In this document: positions 1-7,720 of the stretch, in pieces
Numbering within the stretch: the first letter of the stretch is position 1
Layout: every line of letters begins with the position of its first letter
NCBI GenBank assembly: GCA_017965445.1
Contig: JAGCPZ010000066.1
Span: forward strand, 1-64,000
Direction of reading: 5' to 3'
From: Fibrobacter sp.
GTDB lineage: Bacteria; Fibrobacterota; Fibrobacteria; Fibrobacterales; Fibrobacteraceae
DNA: 64,000 nt
Notes under the pieces: model-generated
Databases searched by the model: none
What the model was told of the DNA's origin: nothing
The model's input: only the letters and a program-made list of their open reading frames with translations
Program-made: the position numbers and the translations under genes

Positions 1-1996
1 ACGGATGCGTACGCACAGCTTCGGTCAACTGGCCGCCTTCTTCGTAGCCCACATATCCCGGAGGAGCACCAATCAAACGGCTAACGCTATGCTTTTCCAT
101 GTATTCGCTCATGTCGATACGGACAAGCGCGTTTTCGCTATCGAAAAGTTCAACTGCCAACGCCTTTGCAAGCTCCGTCTTACCCACGCCTGTCGGGCCC
201 AGGAACAAGAAACTACCAATCGGCGCATTCTCGCGGGAGAGACCGCTACGGTTACGCAAAATCGCTTCGGACACCGCTTCCACAGCCTCGTCCTGGCCAA
301 TCACGCGGGCGTGCAGACGTTCGTCCAAGTGCAACAACTTCGCCTTTTCGCCTTCGCAAAGTTTCGTCACCGGAATGCCCGTCCAACGGCTCACCACAAG
401 CGCAATCGTTTCTTCCGTGACTTCTTCGCTCAAGCCACCTTCTTCGGCACTCTTGCGGAGCGCTTCAGTCTTTTGAGCAAGTTCCTTTTCGATGTTCACA
501 ATCTTGTTGTACTTGAGTTCCGCAGCACGGTTCAAGTCGTAACGGGCTTCTGCCTGTTCCATCTCGTCCTTTGCCGCCTTCAAGGATTTCTTCAAGTCCT
601 GCACTTCGGCAAATGCGGCACGACGGTCTTGCCAACGTTCCTGCATCTGCTTGACCGCCGCATCGGTCACGGCCAAATCTTCACGAAGTTCTTTCAAGCG
701 CTTTACGCTATTTGCATCCGTTTCCTTCGACAACGCCTGCTCCTCGATTTTCATCTGGAGTTCCTTACGCTGCAAAGTATCCAGCGCTTCCGGCACCGTA
801 TCCATTTGCGTCTTCACAAGGCTTGCCGCCTCGTCGATCAAGTCAATTGCCTTATCCGGCAAGAATCGATCGCTGATGTAACGGCTCGAAAGTTTCACCG
901 CTGCCACAAGCGCGTTATCATGCAGGCGCACGCCGTGGTGGGCATCAAAGCCATCCTTAATGCCACGCAAAATCGAAATCGCTTCGTCTTCGCTCGGCTC
1001 GTTCACCTGTACCGGCTGGAAACGACGTTCCAAAGCGGAATCCTTTTCGATGTACTTGCGGTATTCCTGCGTTGTAGTCGCACCAATACAATGGAGTTCG
1101 CCACGAGCAAGTTTCGGCTTAAGCATGTTGCCCAAGTCCATGGAACCTTCGGTCTTGCCCGCCCCCACAATGTTGTGGAGCTCGTCGATGAACATAAGCG
1201 TGTTGCCATCTTCTTCAATCGCATCTATAACGGCTTTGAGCCTTTCTTCAAAGTCGCCACGATACTTGGCTCCTGCCATCAAGGCAGACAAATCCAGCGC
1301 AAAAACCTTCTTGCCCTTCAACGCATCCGGCACGTCGCCGCGGTAAATTCGTTCGGCAAGGCCTTCGACAATAGCGGTCTTACCCACGCCCGGTTCACCG
1401 ACCAGACACGGATTGTTCTTCGTCTTACGGCTCAAAATCAAAATCACACGGCGGATTTCCTCTTCACGGCCAATCACCGGCGAGAGCTTTCCGTCCGCCG
1501 CCATTTCCACAAGTTCACGACCATAAAGCTTTAACGGAGACTGTTCCTCGGCATTGGCGGCACCCGCAAACGGGTCCGAAAGCCAAGTTTCCACCACTTC
1601 AGTCGAACCAAGCGCATCTTCAAAAACCTTCGAAAGTCCACGGTCGCCCGAGAACTTCATCAAAGCCACAAGCAAATCGCCCGGCGTCACCATACGGCTC
1701 ACCTGACGCGCCGCCTGCACTGCCGCACGCAAAATACGGTTTAAGTCGCTATCCGGTTCCACATCCGGATTCACACCTTCCATACGCGGAATTTTCTGCA
1801 CAAACGGCTCCAGCTTGCCGCGGAGTTCGTTCGTCTTGACGCCCTTGGACTTATAAAGCTTTTTCAAGGTCGCATCAGGGCCCTCGACAAGGCCAACGGC
1901 CAAATGAGCCGCACCCAAGTAGGAATGCGAACAACGATCACGTAAACTCTGCGCTTTCGCCAAGACCTTTTCAGCATCATTAGTAAAATCGGACAT
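1..1996 (-). CDS. clpB: ATP-dependent disaggregase ClpB (partial, 3' end outside window)
   Basis: ClpB is a cytosolic AAA+ ring ATPase that threads proteins out of heat-shock aggregates together with DnaK. The first 665 codons are present; the C-terminal part lies beyond base 1. Seen: an N-terminal Clp repeat domain (about residues 1-145), NBD1 with Walker A GEPGVGKT near residues 200-207 and the Walker B region LMFIDELHN, a long coiled-coil middle domain rich in K/E/L (about 400-530), and the start of NBD2 with Walker [10 protein letters not shown] followed by the [14 protein letters not shown] pore loop. The start ATG at 1996 has a GAAGGTG ribosome site 4 bases upstream. It stands alone on the minus strand after a 547-base gap that holds a sigma-54-type promoter. 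Family assignment is secure; the middle domain separates it from ClpA and ClpC. Confidence 0.97.
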   Translation of the reverse strand, partial: MSDFTNDAEKVLAKAQSLRDRCSHSYLGAAHLAVGLVEGPDATLKKLYKSKGVKTNELRGKLEPFVQKIPRMEGVNPDVEPDSDLNRILRAAVQAARQVSRMVTPGDLLVALMKFSGDRGLSKVFEDALGSTEVVETWLSDPFAGAANAEEQSPLKLYGRELVEMAADGKLSPVIGREEEIRRVILILSRKTKNNPCLVGEPGVGKTAIVEGLAERIYRGDVPDALKGKKVFALDLSALMAGAKYRGDFEERLKAVIDAIEEDGNTLMFIDELHNIVGAGKTEGSMDLGNMLKPKLARGELHCIGATTTQEYRKYIEKDSALERRFQPVQVNEPSEDEAISILRGIKDGFDAHHGVRLHDNALVAAVKLSSRYISDRFLPDKAIDLIDEAASLVKTQMDTVPEALDTLQRKELQMKIEEQALSKETDANSVKRLKELREDLAVTDAAVKQMQERWQDRRAAFAEVQDLKKSLKAAKDEMEQAEARYDLNRAAELKYNKIVNIEKELAQKTEALRKSAEEGGLSEEVTEETIALVVSRWTGIPVTKLCEGEKAKLLHLDERLHARVIGQDEAVEAVSEAILRNRSGLSRENAPIGSFLFLGPTGVGKTELAKALAVELFDSENALVRIDMSEYMEKHSVSRLIGAPPGYVGYEEGGQLTEAVRTHP

Positions 1997-2027
1997 ATAA
2001 CACCTTCTTTTTTTATCGCCCTACTCT

Positions 2028-2044
2028 TGCAAATAGCGTGCCAA
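2028..2044 (-). promoter_or_regulatory. Sigma-54 (-24/-12) promoter candidate for clpB
   Basis: Read on the minus strand this is TTGGCACGCTATTTGCA. It matches the RpoN consensus TGGCACG-N4-TTGCW at every defined base, with the invariant GG and GC separated by exactly 10 bases. Transcription would begin near 2018, leaving a leader of about 21 bases with the clpB ribosome site. No CIRCE element was seen in the gap. Confidence 0.7.
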
Positions 2045-2360
2045 AAGCAACAAAAGCCCCTAAAGTTCCTTTTTTTAACGAAAAAAGCCAATTATACCAG
2101 CAAAAGATTTCAAAAAAAGCCATTATTTGTTTCAAAACTAAAGGCTTCCAGCATTTTTTTGAAACAGAGTCCACGTCCTCCCCCACAGTCTATACAAATT
2201 CACTAAAAATCACCATTTTTACTCAAATTTCGCCAATTTACGGTAAAAAGAACACGTTGTAGGCGTTGTAAACCTTTACATCGGAAAAGTACCAAAAAGT
2301 TCTACTTATATTCCAATTTAAACTATTTTATGAATACAAAACCAAACATCCCATACACCA

Positions 2361-2403
2361 AAACAACGGCACCTCTTCTGAGATGCCGTTGTTTCTTTTT
2401 TTT
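2361..2403 (+). terminator. Orphan intrinsic terminator, plus strand
   Basis: An 11-base perfect stem (AAACAACGGCA / TGCCGTTGTTT) continues inward as CTC-TTCT-GAG and is followed by a run of eight T on the plus strand. No plus-strand gene precedes it, so it may end a small RNA. Confidence 0.75.
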
Positions 2404-2482
2404 GGACTTTCTTGTTTTATTCGAAATAGTTTTGTACTTTACTCGAAGTTTTAAGTACAAAGCTTATGACAACCCATAATCC

Positions 2483-2509
2483 AAAAAAGCCCTCTTTGCG
2501 AGGGCTTTT
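2483..2509 (-). terminator. Terminator of the trxA-hisF-tldD operon
   Basis: An AAAAGCCCTC / GAGGGCTTTT stem with a TTTGC/GCAAA loop ends in a T-run when read on the minus strand. It lies 35 bases after the tldD stop codon. The symmetric A/T arms could let it work in both directions. Confidence 0.85.
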
Positions 2510-2543
2510 CCGTTTTCACAGTTTTTTTTAAGAAAGAGCGCGG

Positions 2544-3944
2544 CTACCGCCCACCGACTAGGATCTGATCGACTTTAATAGACGGTTGTCCAACGGTCAC
2601 AGGCACATGTCCCGAAGAAGCTCCGCAAACGCCTGCGGCCTGCTCGAAATCTGTACCCACCATGCTGATGCGCGGCATGATTTCGTGGCCTTTGCCGATA
2701 AGCGTTGCTCCACGAACCGGTTCGCAAATCTTGCCGTTGCGGATAACATAACCTTCATCCACCGCAAAGTTAAATTCACCCGTTGCCGGATTCACGGAAC
2801 CGCCTGCCATACGGGCAGCATAAAGTCCATTATCGACGCTAGCAATCATGGAATCGAGCGTATCCTTGCCCGGAGCAATAAACGTATTGCGCATGCGGCT
2901 TACAGGTGCATACTTGTAGCTTTCACGGCGGGCACTTCCCGTGCGGTCAATCCCCACTTCGGCTGCCCCCACGCGGTCGCTCATGTAAGTCTTCAAGATT
3001 CCATTTTCAATAAGCGTCGTACGCTGTGTAGGTGTTCCCTCGTCATCGTACTTGAGGCTGCCCCACACGCCGTCCATCGTTCCATCGTCAATTGCCGTAA
3101 GGCATGGCTGACCAATAGCTTCGCCAAGCCTTCCGCAGAACGGGCTTGCCTGCCGACGAACCGATTCGGTCTCCAGCGGATGTCCACAAGCTTCGTGGAA
3201 TATCACGCCACCAAAGCCATTGCCCATCACAACAGGCATCTGGCCACCGGCAATGTAACCGGCATCAAGCATGCGAAGTACGCGTTCACCGCATTCCGTA
3301 GCCAGCGATTCTGGAGAATAGTTTGTCAAAATTTCATAGCCACCGAGGGCACCAGGCGCCTCATGCGTCGTCAAGCGTTCCGAGCCGTCCGTCGCCGTCA
3401 CGTTCACGTTCACGCGCAAACGACCGCGAGTCATTTCCAAATGCAAGCCTTCGCTATTCAAGAGCGAAATCGAAGTGCAACTATCCGTCACACTAGCACC
3501 CACTTGCGCAATCTTCGGAGAAAGCGCACGAGCAGTCTTGTCCGCACGGAACAAGAAGTCCTGCTTTATCGCCTGACCAAGCACACGCGGATCCTTATAG
3601 GCAGTTGCATTAAAATCACAGATGCGCTTTTCGGGAGCAAATTCAAACGGTTTCGCGGCAGAACCCGCACCACCACCAGCAGCGGCAATGCGCCCGAACG
3701 CGAGCGTCTTCACCAACTTTACCAACGCCTCTTCGCTGTCGTCGCTCGTAAAGCCGTACAAAACCTCTGTTCCGTACAAAAGACGAACGCCAATACCGTA
3801 CTCGGTACCCGCGGTCGCCGTCTCGATCTGACGGTCCTTCAAGCCGAGGCTTGAACTGCGGGTCTCTTCTTCAAAAATTTCGACAAAGTCAGCCCCGGCA
3901 CTCTTGCCCGCCTCAAAAATCTTTACGGCAACTTCCGGATTCAT
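2544..3944 (-). CDS. tldD: Metalloprotease TldD
   Basis: TldD is the catalytic half of the TldD/TldE (PmbA) zinc protease, which degrades unfolded peptides and in some bacteria trims leader peptides from modified peptides. Length is 466 residues, near the family norm. The zinc-binding HEACGHPLE motif (HExxxH form) is at about residues 250-258, followed by the conserved GSARRESYKYAPVSRMRNT region. The start ATG lies one base beyond the hisF stop codon, so it is the last gene of trxA-hisF-tldD. No tldE/pmbA partner lies in this window, although the two normally act as a heterodimer. The active-site half is complete and nothing looks degraded. Confidence 0.93.
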   Translation of the reverse strand: MNPEVAVKIFEAGKSAGADFVEIFEEETRSSSLGLKDRQIETATAGTEYGIGVRLLYGTEVLYGFTSDDSEEALVKLVKTLAFGRIAAAGGGAGSAAKPFEFAPEKRICDFNATAYKDPRVLGQAIKQDFLFRADKTARALSPKIAQVGASVTDSCTSISLLNSEGLHLEMTRGRLRVNVNVTATDGSERLTTHEAPGALGGYEILTNYSPESLATECGERVLRMLDAGYIAGGQMPVVMGNGFGGVIFHEACGHPLETESVRRQASPFCGRLGEAIGQPCLTAIDDGTMDGVWGSLKYDDEGTPTQRTTLIENGILKTYMSDRVGAAEVGIDRTGSARRESYKYAPVSRMRNTFIAPGKDTLDSMIASVDNGLYAARMAGGSVNPATGEFNFAVDEGYVIRNGKICEPVRGATLIGKGHEIMPRISMVGTDFEQAAGVCGASSGHVPVTVGQPSIKVDQILVGGR

Positions 3945-3945
3945 A

Positions 3946-4737
3946 TCACACCTCGCCGTTCATCTTCTTGCGCACAGGGATACCCGCGGCAAGCATTTCG
4001 CTCTTGATTCCCGGCACCGTGTAATCGCCAAAATGCACCATCGAAGCCACCAGAGCCGCATCGGCACTCGTCTTGCGGAACAAATCCACAATGTGCGCCG
4101 GAGTTCCGGCACCACCACTTGCAATCACAGGCACTTGAACAGCCTTTGCAATCATGTCGGTAATCGTGAGTTCGTAACCGTTCTTCACACCATCCGTATC
4201 AATCGAGTTCAGACAAATTTCGCCCACACCAAGCTCTTCAGCACGCTTGGCCCACTGGAGCGCATCGATGCCCATCGCCTGACGGCCGCCGCGAATGAAC
4301 ACTTCGTATCCGCTCGGAATCTTGTCCGAAACGCCCACGAACTTCGCATCCATGCCAAGCACGATGCACTGGCGACCAAACGCCTTCGCGCCTTCGGCAA
4401 TGATTTCCGGATGGAGCACGGCCAAGCTGTTCACGCTCACCTTTTCTGCACCGGCAAGGAGAGCTTCGTGCATATCGTCCAAATTACGGATACCACCACC
4501 CACCGCAAACGGGATAAACACACGCTTTGCAATTTGGCGGATCATTTCCATATCGCACGGACGGTTCTCGGCACTCGCCGTGATATCGTAAAAGACAAGT
4601 TCATCGACACCGTCATCGCTGTAACGCGCCCCCATCTCTACCGGGTCGCCAATGTCGATATTTCCTTTAAACTTAACACCTTTCGTGACCTTGCGGTCAC
4701 GAACATCTAAACAGACAATTAAACGTTTCGTGAGCAT
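3946..4737 (-). CDS. hisF: Imidazole glycerol phosphate synthase subunit HisF
   Basis: HisF is the cyclase subunit of IGP synthase. With ammonia from HisH it turns PRFAR into IGP and AICAR, joining histidine and purine synthesis. The 263-residue (beta/alpha)8 barrel starts MLTKRLIVCLDV, carrying the first catalytic Asp (D11). The second catalytic Asp is in LNSIDTDG, and the phosphate-binding GG sits in ASGGAGTP. The start at 4737 is chosen over an upstream extension because trxA ends at 4739 and the family begins at this Met. hisH is not nearby; hisA, whose product HisF uses, is 43 kb away. Its placement between thioredoxin and tldD rather than in a his operon is unusual. Confidence 0.96.
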   Translation of the reverse strand: MLTKRLIVCLDVRDRKVTKGVKFKGNIDIGDPVEMGARYSDDGVDELVFYDITASAENRPCDMEMIRQIAKRVFIPFAVGGGIRNLDDMHEALLAGAEKVSVNSLAVLHPEIIAEGAKAFGRQCIVLGMDAKFVGVSDKIPSGYEVFIRGGRQAMGIDALQWAKRAEELGVGEICLNSIDTDGVKNGYELTITDMIAKAVQVPVIASGGAGTPAHIVDLFRKTSADAALVASMVHFGDYTVPGIKSEMLAAGIPVRKKMNGEV

Positions 4738-4738
4738 G

Positions 4739-5062
4739 TTACAGGTTCTTTTCGATGGCATTCTTGAGAGTAGCCTTCGGCACAGCACCGACGACATTGC
4801 CCACCTCGACTCCATTCCTAAACAGTTTCATGTTCGGGATGTTCGTAATGCCAAAGCGACCACAGATATCCGAAACGCCTTCGTCATCGACATTGATTTT
4901 CGCAATAATAACGCGGCCATCGAATTCCTGGGCGAGATCTTCGACCACTGGCCCCATCATCATACACGGACGGCACCACGTAGCCCAAAAATCAACAAGC
5001 ACCAACTGACCACAAGAAATAACTTCATCAAACGTTTTTGCGGTAAGATTCAAAGCAGCCAT
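4739..5062 (-). CDS. trxA: Thioredoxin with a variant WCRPC active site
   Basis: A 107-residue thioredoxin-fold protein, probably a cytosolic disulfide reductase. Its active site reads ATWCRPCMMM, with C30 and C33, so the usual WCGPC Gly is Arg. The cis-proline loop NIPNMKLF and the buried Asp in VDFWATW are kept. No signal peptide is present. It is the first gene of trxA-hisF-tldD, with a GGAGATA ribosome site upstream and a TATATTCC box further out. The changed CXXC dipeptide is known to shift redox potential in this family, so it may be a specialised thioredoxin rather than the main one. Confidence 0.93.
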   Translation of the reverse strand: MAALNLTAKTFDEVISCGQLVLVDFWATWCRPCMMMGPVVEDLAQEFDGRVIIAKINVDDEGVSDICGRFGITNIPNMKLFRNGVEVGNVVGAVPKATLKNAIEKNL

Positions 5063-5149
5063 AGCAATATCTCCTTATTTACAGCATGGAATATAGCAAT
5101 TTCAAGCGACATCGCCATTTTAGAACTGCAGCAAAGCAGCCTCAGTAAC

Positions 5150-5914
5150 TCAAAGCGCAACCTTATGCAGCTTTGCACAGTAAATGGGGCCGCATCCGTG
5201 AGCCTTGTCCGGCAAAATATGCACACCAAATTCAGTGCGGTCCGCACCCTCCGGCAAGGCTTCAATACGAACAAATTCCATCATTTTACGTTTTTTCAGA
5301 ATCTTTGCGACCACAGCATCGTTTTCAAGAGGCGAAAGCGCACAAGTCCCGTAAATCAGTTCGCCCCCCGGACGCAGCGCATCCACCGCCGACGCTAAAA
5401 GCGAGCCCTGTTCCACAGCCAAACGCTTCACGCGCTTCACCGACCAAACTTCGAGATGCGAAGGAGAATTGAGCACATGCCTATCCGACGAGCAAGGAGC
5501 ATCAAGCAAAATGCGGTCATAGCATTCCTTCTTGTGCATCCCGAACTTGACGCCATCATAACCCGTCACCTTTATAATCGAGCGCCACGATTCCGGCAGG
5601 GAATTTTCCAGAACATGTTGCAAACGGATACGCCTATCCGGAGAACGGTCATTGCACTGGAGCGAGCCCGCCCCCTTGAGCATTGACGCAATCACCAAAG
5701 ACTTTCCCCCCGGAGCGGCACACATGTCAAGCACATCCATTCCAGGCTCTACACCAAGCGCATTGGCTGCAAATACAGACGCCTCGTCCAAGAAATACGG
5801 CTCCAGGCCATCGCCAAAACGGAGTTCCGTAGCACAGCCCTCGCCCTTCAGCGATTCAAGAAGCGCCGGCCAGCGTTCACCATAAACCTGTTCAAAATAG
5901 TCGAAAAATTCCAT
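5150..5914 (-). CDS. NSUN-type RNA (cytosine-5) methyltransferase
   Basis: An AdoMet-dependent m5C RNA methyltransferase of the NOP2/Sun family, 254 residues. The SAM-binding motif DMCAAPGGKS is at 63-72. The two catalytic cysteines are visible: motif IV DAPCSSDRH (C141) and motif VI GTCALSPLEND (C191). The DRH after motif IV and the LSPLEN after motif VI recall the mitochondrial NSUN3/NSUN4 branch more than classical bacterial RsmB. It has no NusB or PUA domain. rRNA is the likely substrate, but the site cannot be read from sequence. The start is preceded by TATATTTG five bases upstream, suggesting a leaderless message. A separate classical RsmB lies at 52.7-53.9 kb. Confidence 0.85.
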   Translation of the reverse strand: MEFFDYFEQVYGERWPALLESLKGEGCATELRFGDGLEPYFLDEASVFAANALGVEPGMDVLDMCAAPGGKSLVIASMLKGAGSLQCNDRSPDRRIRLQHVLENSLPESWRSIIKVTGYDGVKFGMHKKECYDRILLDAPCSSDRHVLNSPSHLEVWSVKRVKRLAVEQGSLLASAVDALRPGGELIYGTCALSPLENDAVVAKILKKRKMMEFVRIEALPEGADRTEFGVHILPDKAHGCGPIYCAKLHKVAL

Positions 5915-5919
5915 GGAAA

Positions 5920-5927
5920 CAAATATA
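5920..5927 (-). promoter_or_regulatory. -7 box TATATTTG, leaderless start candidate
   Basis: It matches the Bacteroidota-type -7 consensus TAnnTTTG exactly and ends five bases before the ATG of the NSUN-type methyltransferase. Transcription would start at or next to the start codon. Confidence 0.5.
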
Positions 5928-5943
5928 GACGATAGAAAGTAAA

Positions 5944-6096
5944 TAGTTGACAGTGGTTAGTGGTTGGTGGTTAGGATTTAGTTACCAGTCAATAGTTACT
6001 CCGCCCTTCGGGCTAGTTACTAGAGATTGCTATAAGAACATTTCTAGTAACTTAGAACAAAACTGCAATCATGTTTACTAACCACTGCATACCAAC
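5944..6096. repeat. AGTGGTTAG-type long inverted repeat (family A)
   Basis: The left arm carries AGTGGTT three times in a row-like pattern (AGTGGTTAGTGGTTGG). The right arm near 6070-6099 is its inverted partner (TTTACTAACCACT). Between them is a direct repeat AGTTACT flanking a small GCCC-TTC-GGGC hairpin (5994-6022). Similar pairs recur at 39.3 and 49.1 kb. Confidence 0.75.
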
Positions 6097-6104
6097 CACT
6101 TAAT

Positions 6105-6142
6105 AAAAAAACTCTCTGCTCAGGAGTAGGAGCAAAGAGTTT
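6105..6142 (-). terminator. Terminator of tRNA-Gln
   Basis: Read on the minus strand, a 13-base stem (AAACTCTTTGCTC / GAGCAGAGAGTTT, one G-T pair) with an 8-base loop runs into seven T. It begins three bases after the tRNA 3' end. Confidence 0.88.
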
Positions 6143-6144
6143 AG

Positions 6145-6215
6145 TTGAGCTACCAGGATTCGAACCTAGACAAACAGAGTCAGAATCTGTTGTGCTACCG
6201 TTACACCATAGCTCA
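6145..6215 (-). tRNA. tRNA-Gln(CUG)
   Basis: A full cloverleaf is readable on the minus strand: acceptor TGAGCTA/TAGCTCA, D arm GTGTAACGGTAGCAC, anticodon stem ACAGA/TCTGT with loop TTCTGAC (anticodon CTG, decoding CAG), and T arm CTAGG-TTCGAAT-CCTGG with one U-G pair. The discriminator base is A and CCA is not encoded. It is a single transcription unit with its own terminator. Confidence 0.93.
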
Positions 6216-6271
6216 TCGGTGCGGACAATTTTAGAAAATAATTTCCATTCCTGCAAGGGGTCTTTCGAAAA

Positions 6272-7720
6272 TTATTTCACACTCTGTAAAGTCGGCGGTT
6301 CGTAAGTCATCCATTGCTGTTTTAAAGTATCAGCCTTGGGCAACTGCACATGCGTAATCGTCACAATAGAGTCCAAATCCATTTTAGCATCTCTAAGCGT
6401 CTGGACAACCTTGGGGTCGCCAGAATAGAGAACAAGGTCTTGACTACCCGCCGGGAGATCTTTGATATTAAACTCGTGGCATGTCACGTCTCTCACGAAA
6501 TGCGATGTTCCCTTGAGGCCCACAACAACGCTATTCAAACTATTCATTTCACAATTGTCGGTTTGATTCCGGTTCGACTGTTCACCGGACCTAGTCGAAT
6601 CCGCGGTCTCAATGTCAACCACAAGTGCGACTTTGCTTATCAAAACCGAGGTTTTCACCAATTCCGTAGTATCTATTAAAAGCGTGTCCTTCAAGTTTTT
6701 GAGTTCCGAAGCGCGCACGTAACGGCTCAGCCCAGCCAAAGCGACTTCGCCCTGCTTGTTCAGCATGCGGTACTCCATACGGAGGCTATCATGCGGAATC
6801 AATTTCGGCACAGGCATGAACCAGCGTCCAGAAGAATCCGTCACCGTCTGTTCGACAAAGCCAACGGAATCGCCAACAACGAAGTCAAAGCCGTACAAAT
6901 CGGTAATCATCTGCACCTGGACACCCGCACAAGGCTTATTATCCTTGCAGTTCACGGCACCAGACAAGTACGCCGGCTTCTTTTCTTTCTTCTTTTGCTC
7001 TTCCAATTTTATCAAGGAATCGACTTCCATCATCGGACTCCAGATAAACGGCCCCTTTGAAAGCGTATCGCCGGATTTCACCTTACCATTCATGTTCCAT
7101 GTACGATAAATTAACGAATCCGCTACGCCAGAATCAGTAAGTCGAGCCACAATCTGCGGATCGCCCGGGCAGAACCCGAACCACCATTCACCGGCGGGAA
7201 TCAGCATCGAGAACGAATCCCCGGCAAACACGCTCTGGGAGAACGGAGTGCCCGGCATAAACACCTCGAAATGAGACCCGACCGCCACAGAAGGTTCGGT
7301 CACGTTCTCATAGTAGAGGATACTGCTGAACACGGCAGCCTTCTCCAGCTTGATGCTATCCATCACGCCGGAATTCCTTATAGCGCGTGGCTTGTACGAA
7401 ATCTCATTATACTCGGCGTCGATTACCGCAAGCTGGAACGTATCCACCAACACGGAATCGAACGAGAACACACCCTGCGAGTCCGTCTTCGTCTCAATAA
7501 ATTCCAGTTTTGAAAGAGTATCCCCAGCTTCCGGTTCACGCGCAATGCGGACCAAAGCGGAAACAGCGGGTGAACCATCGCTGCGAGTCACTACACCCAT
7601 AGCAATCGTGTTACCCGTATCCGTAACAGTACCCGTCAGTTCGCCATTTTCGCTAGTGCAAGCGAACATACAGGCACACAGTGCTGAAAACAGTCCTAAA
7701 TAAATCTTACCCAATCTCAT
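6272..7720 (-). CDS. Lipoprotein with carboxypeptidase-regulatory-like domains
   Basis: An exported lipoprotein of 482 residues. The signal peptide ends in the lipobox FSALCACMFAC, followed by Ser-Glu. An N-terminal beta-sandwich (GTVTDTGNTIAMGVVTRSDG...) and a middle one (LSGAVNCKDNKPCAGVQVQ) have the FSFDSVLVDTFQL-type pattern of carboxypeptidase-regulatory-like domains. No catalytic motif is seen, and a surface or periplasmic structural role is inferred. Its start overlaps the end of the TIGR02147 gene by 14 bases, so the two are translationally coupled; this pairing is typical of Fibrobacter. The ligand is unknown. Confidence 0.75.
   Translation of the reverse strand: MRLGKIYLGLFSALCACMFACTSENGELTGTVTDTGNTIAMGVVTRSDGSPAVSALVRIAREPEAGDTLSKLEFIETKTDSQGVFSFDSVLVDTFQLAVIDAEYNEISYKPRAIRNSGVMDSIKLEKAAVFSSILYYENVTEPSVAVGSHFEVFMPGTPFSQSVFAGDSFSMLIPAGEWWFGFCPGDPQIVARLTDSGVADSLIYRTWNMNGKVKSGDTLSKGPFIWSPMMEVDSLIKLEEQKKKEKKPAYLSGAVNCKDNKPCAGVQVQMITDLYGFDFVVGDSVGFVEQTVTDSSGRWFMPVPKLIPHDSLRMEYRMLNKQGEVALAGLSRYVRASELKNLKDTLLIDTTELVKTSVLISKVALVVDIETADSTRSGEQSNRNQTDNCEMNSLNSVVVGLKGTSHFVRDVTCHEFNIKDLPAGSQDLVLYSGDPKVVQTLRDAKMDLDSIVTITHVQLPKADTLKQQWMTYEPPTLQSVK

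Larger units (their letters stand above)
1997..2543. other. 547-base intergenic region between clpB and tldD
   Basis: This gap holds the clpB promoter at its left end, a strong plus-strand terminator with no gene in front (2361-2403), a 9-base inverted repeat TTTGTACTT / AAGTACAAA (2431-2439 and 2453-2461), and the minus-strand tldD terminator (2483-2509). The short open frames in it are A/T-rich and have no convincing ribosome sites, so no protein gene is called. Confidence 0.7.

Noticed and set aside
5-1534. A 509-codon open frame on the plus strand opposite clpB
   Set aside because: It mirrors the highly conserved clpB codons, has no ribosome site and reads no known motif. It is a by-product of codon bias.
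2000-2100. Search for a CIRCE or sigma-32 heat-shock element before clpB
   Set aside because: No TTAGCACTC-N9-GAGTGCTAA and no convincing sigma-32 boxes. The sigma-54 match is far better.
2038-2262. A 74-codon plus-strand frame upstream of the orphan terminator
   Set aside because: A/T-rich, no ribosome site, overlaps the clpB promoter, and no family resemblance.
2586-3854. A 422-codon plus-strand frame opposite tldD
   Set aside because: The minus strand has the HExxxH protease and a proper operon. The plus-strand product is Arg/His-rich with no domain.
6044-6256. A 70-codon minus-strand frame across the tRNA region
   Set aside because: It reads through tRNA-Gln and its terminator.
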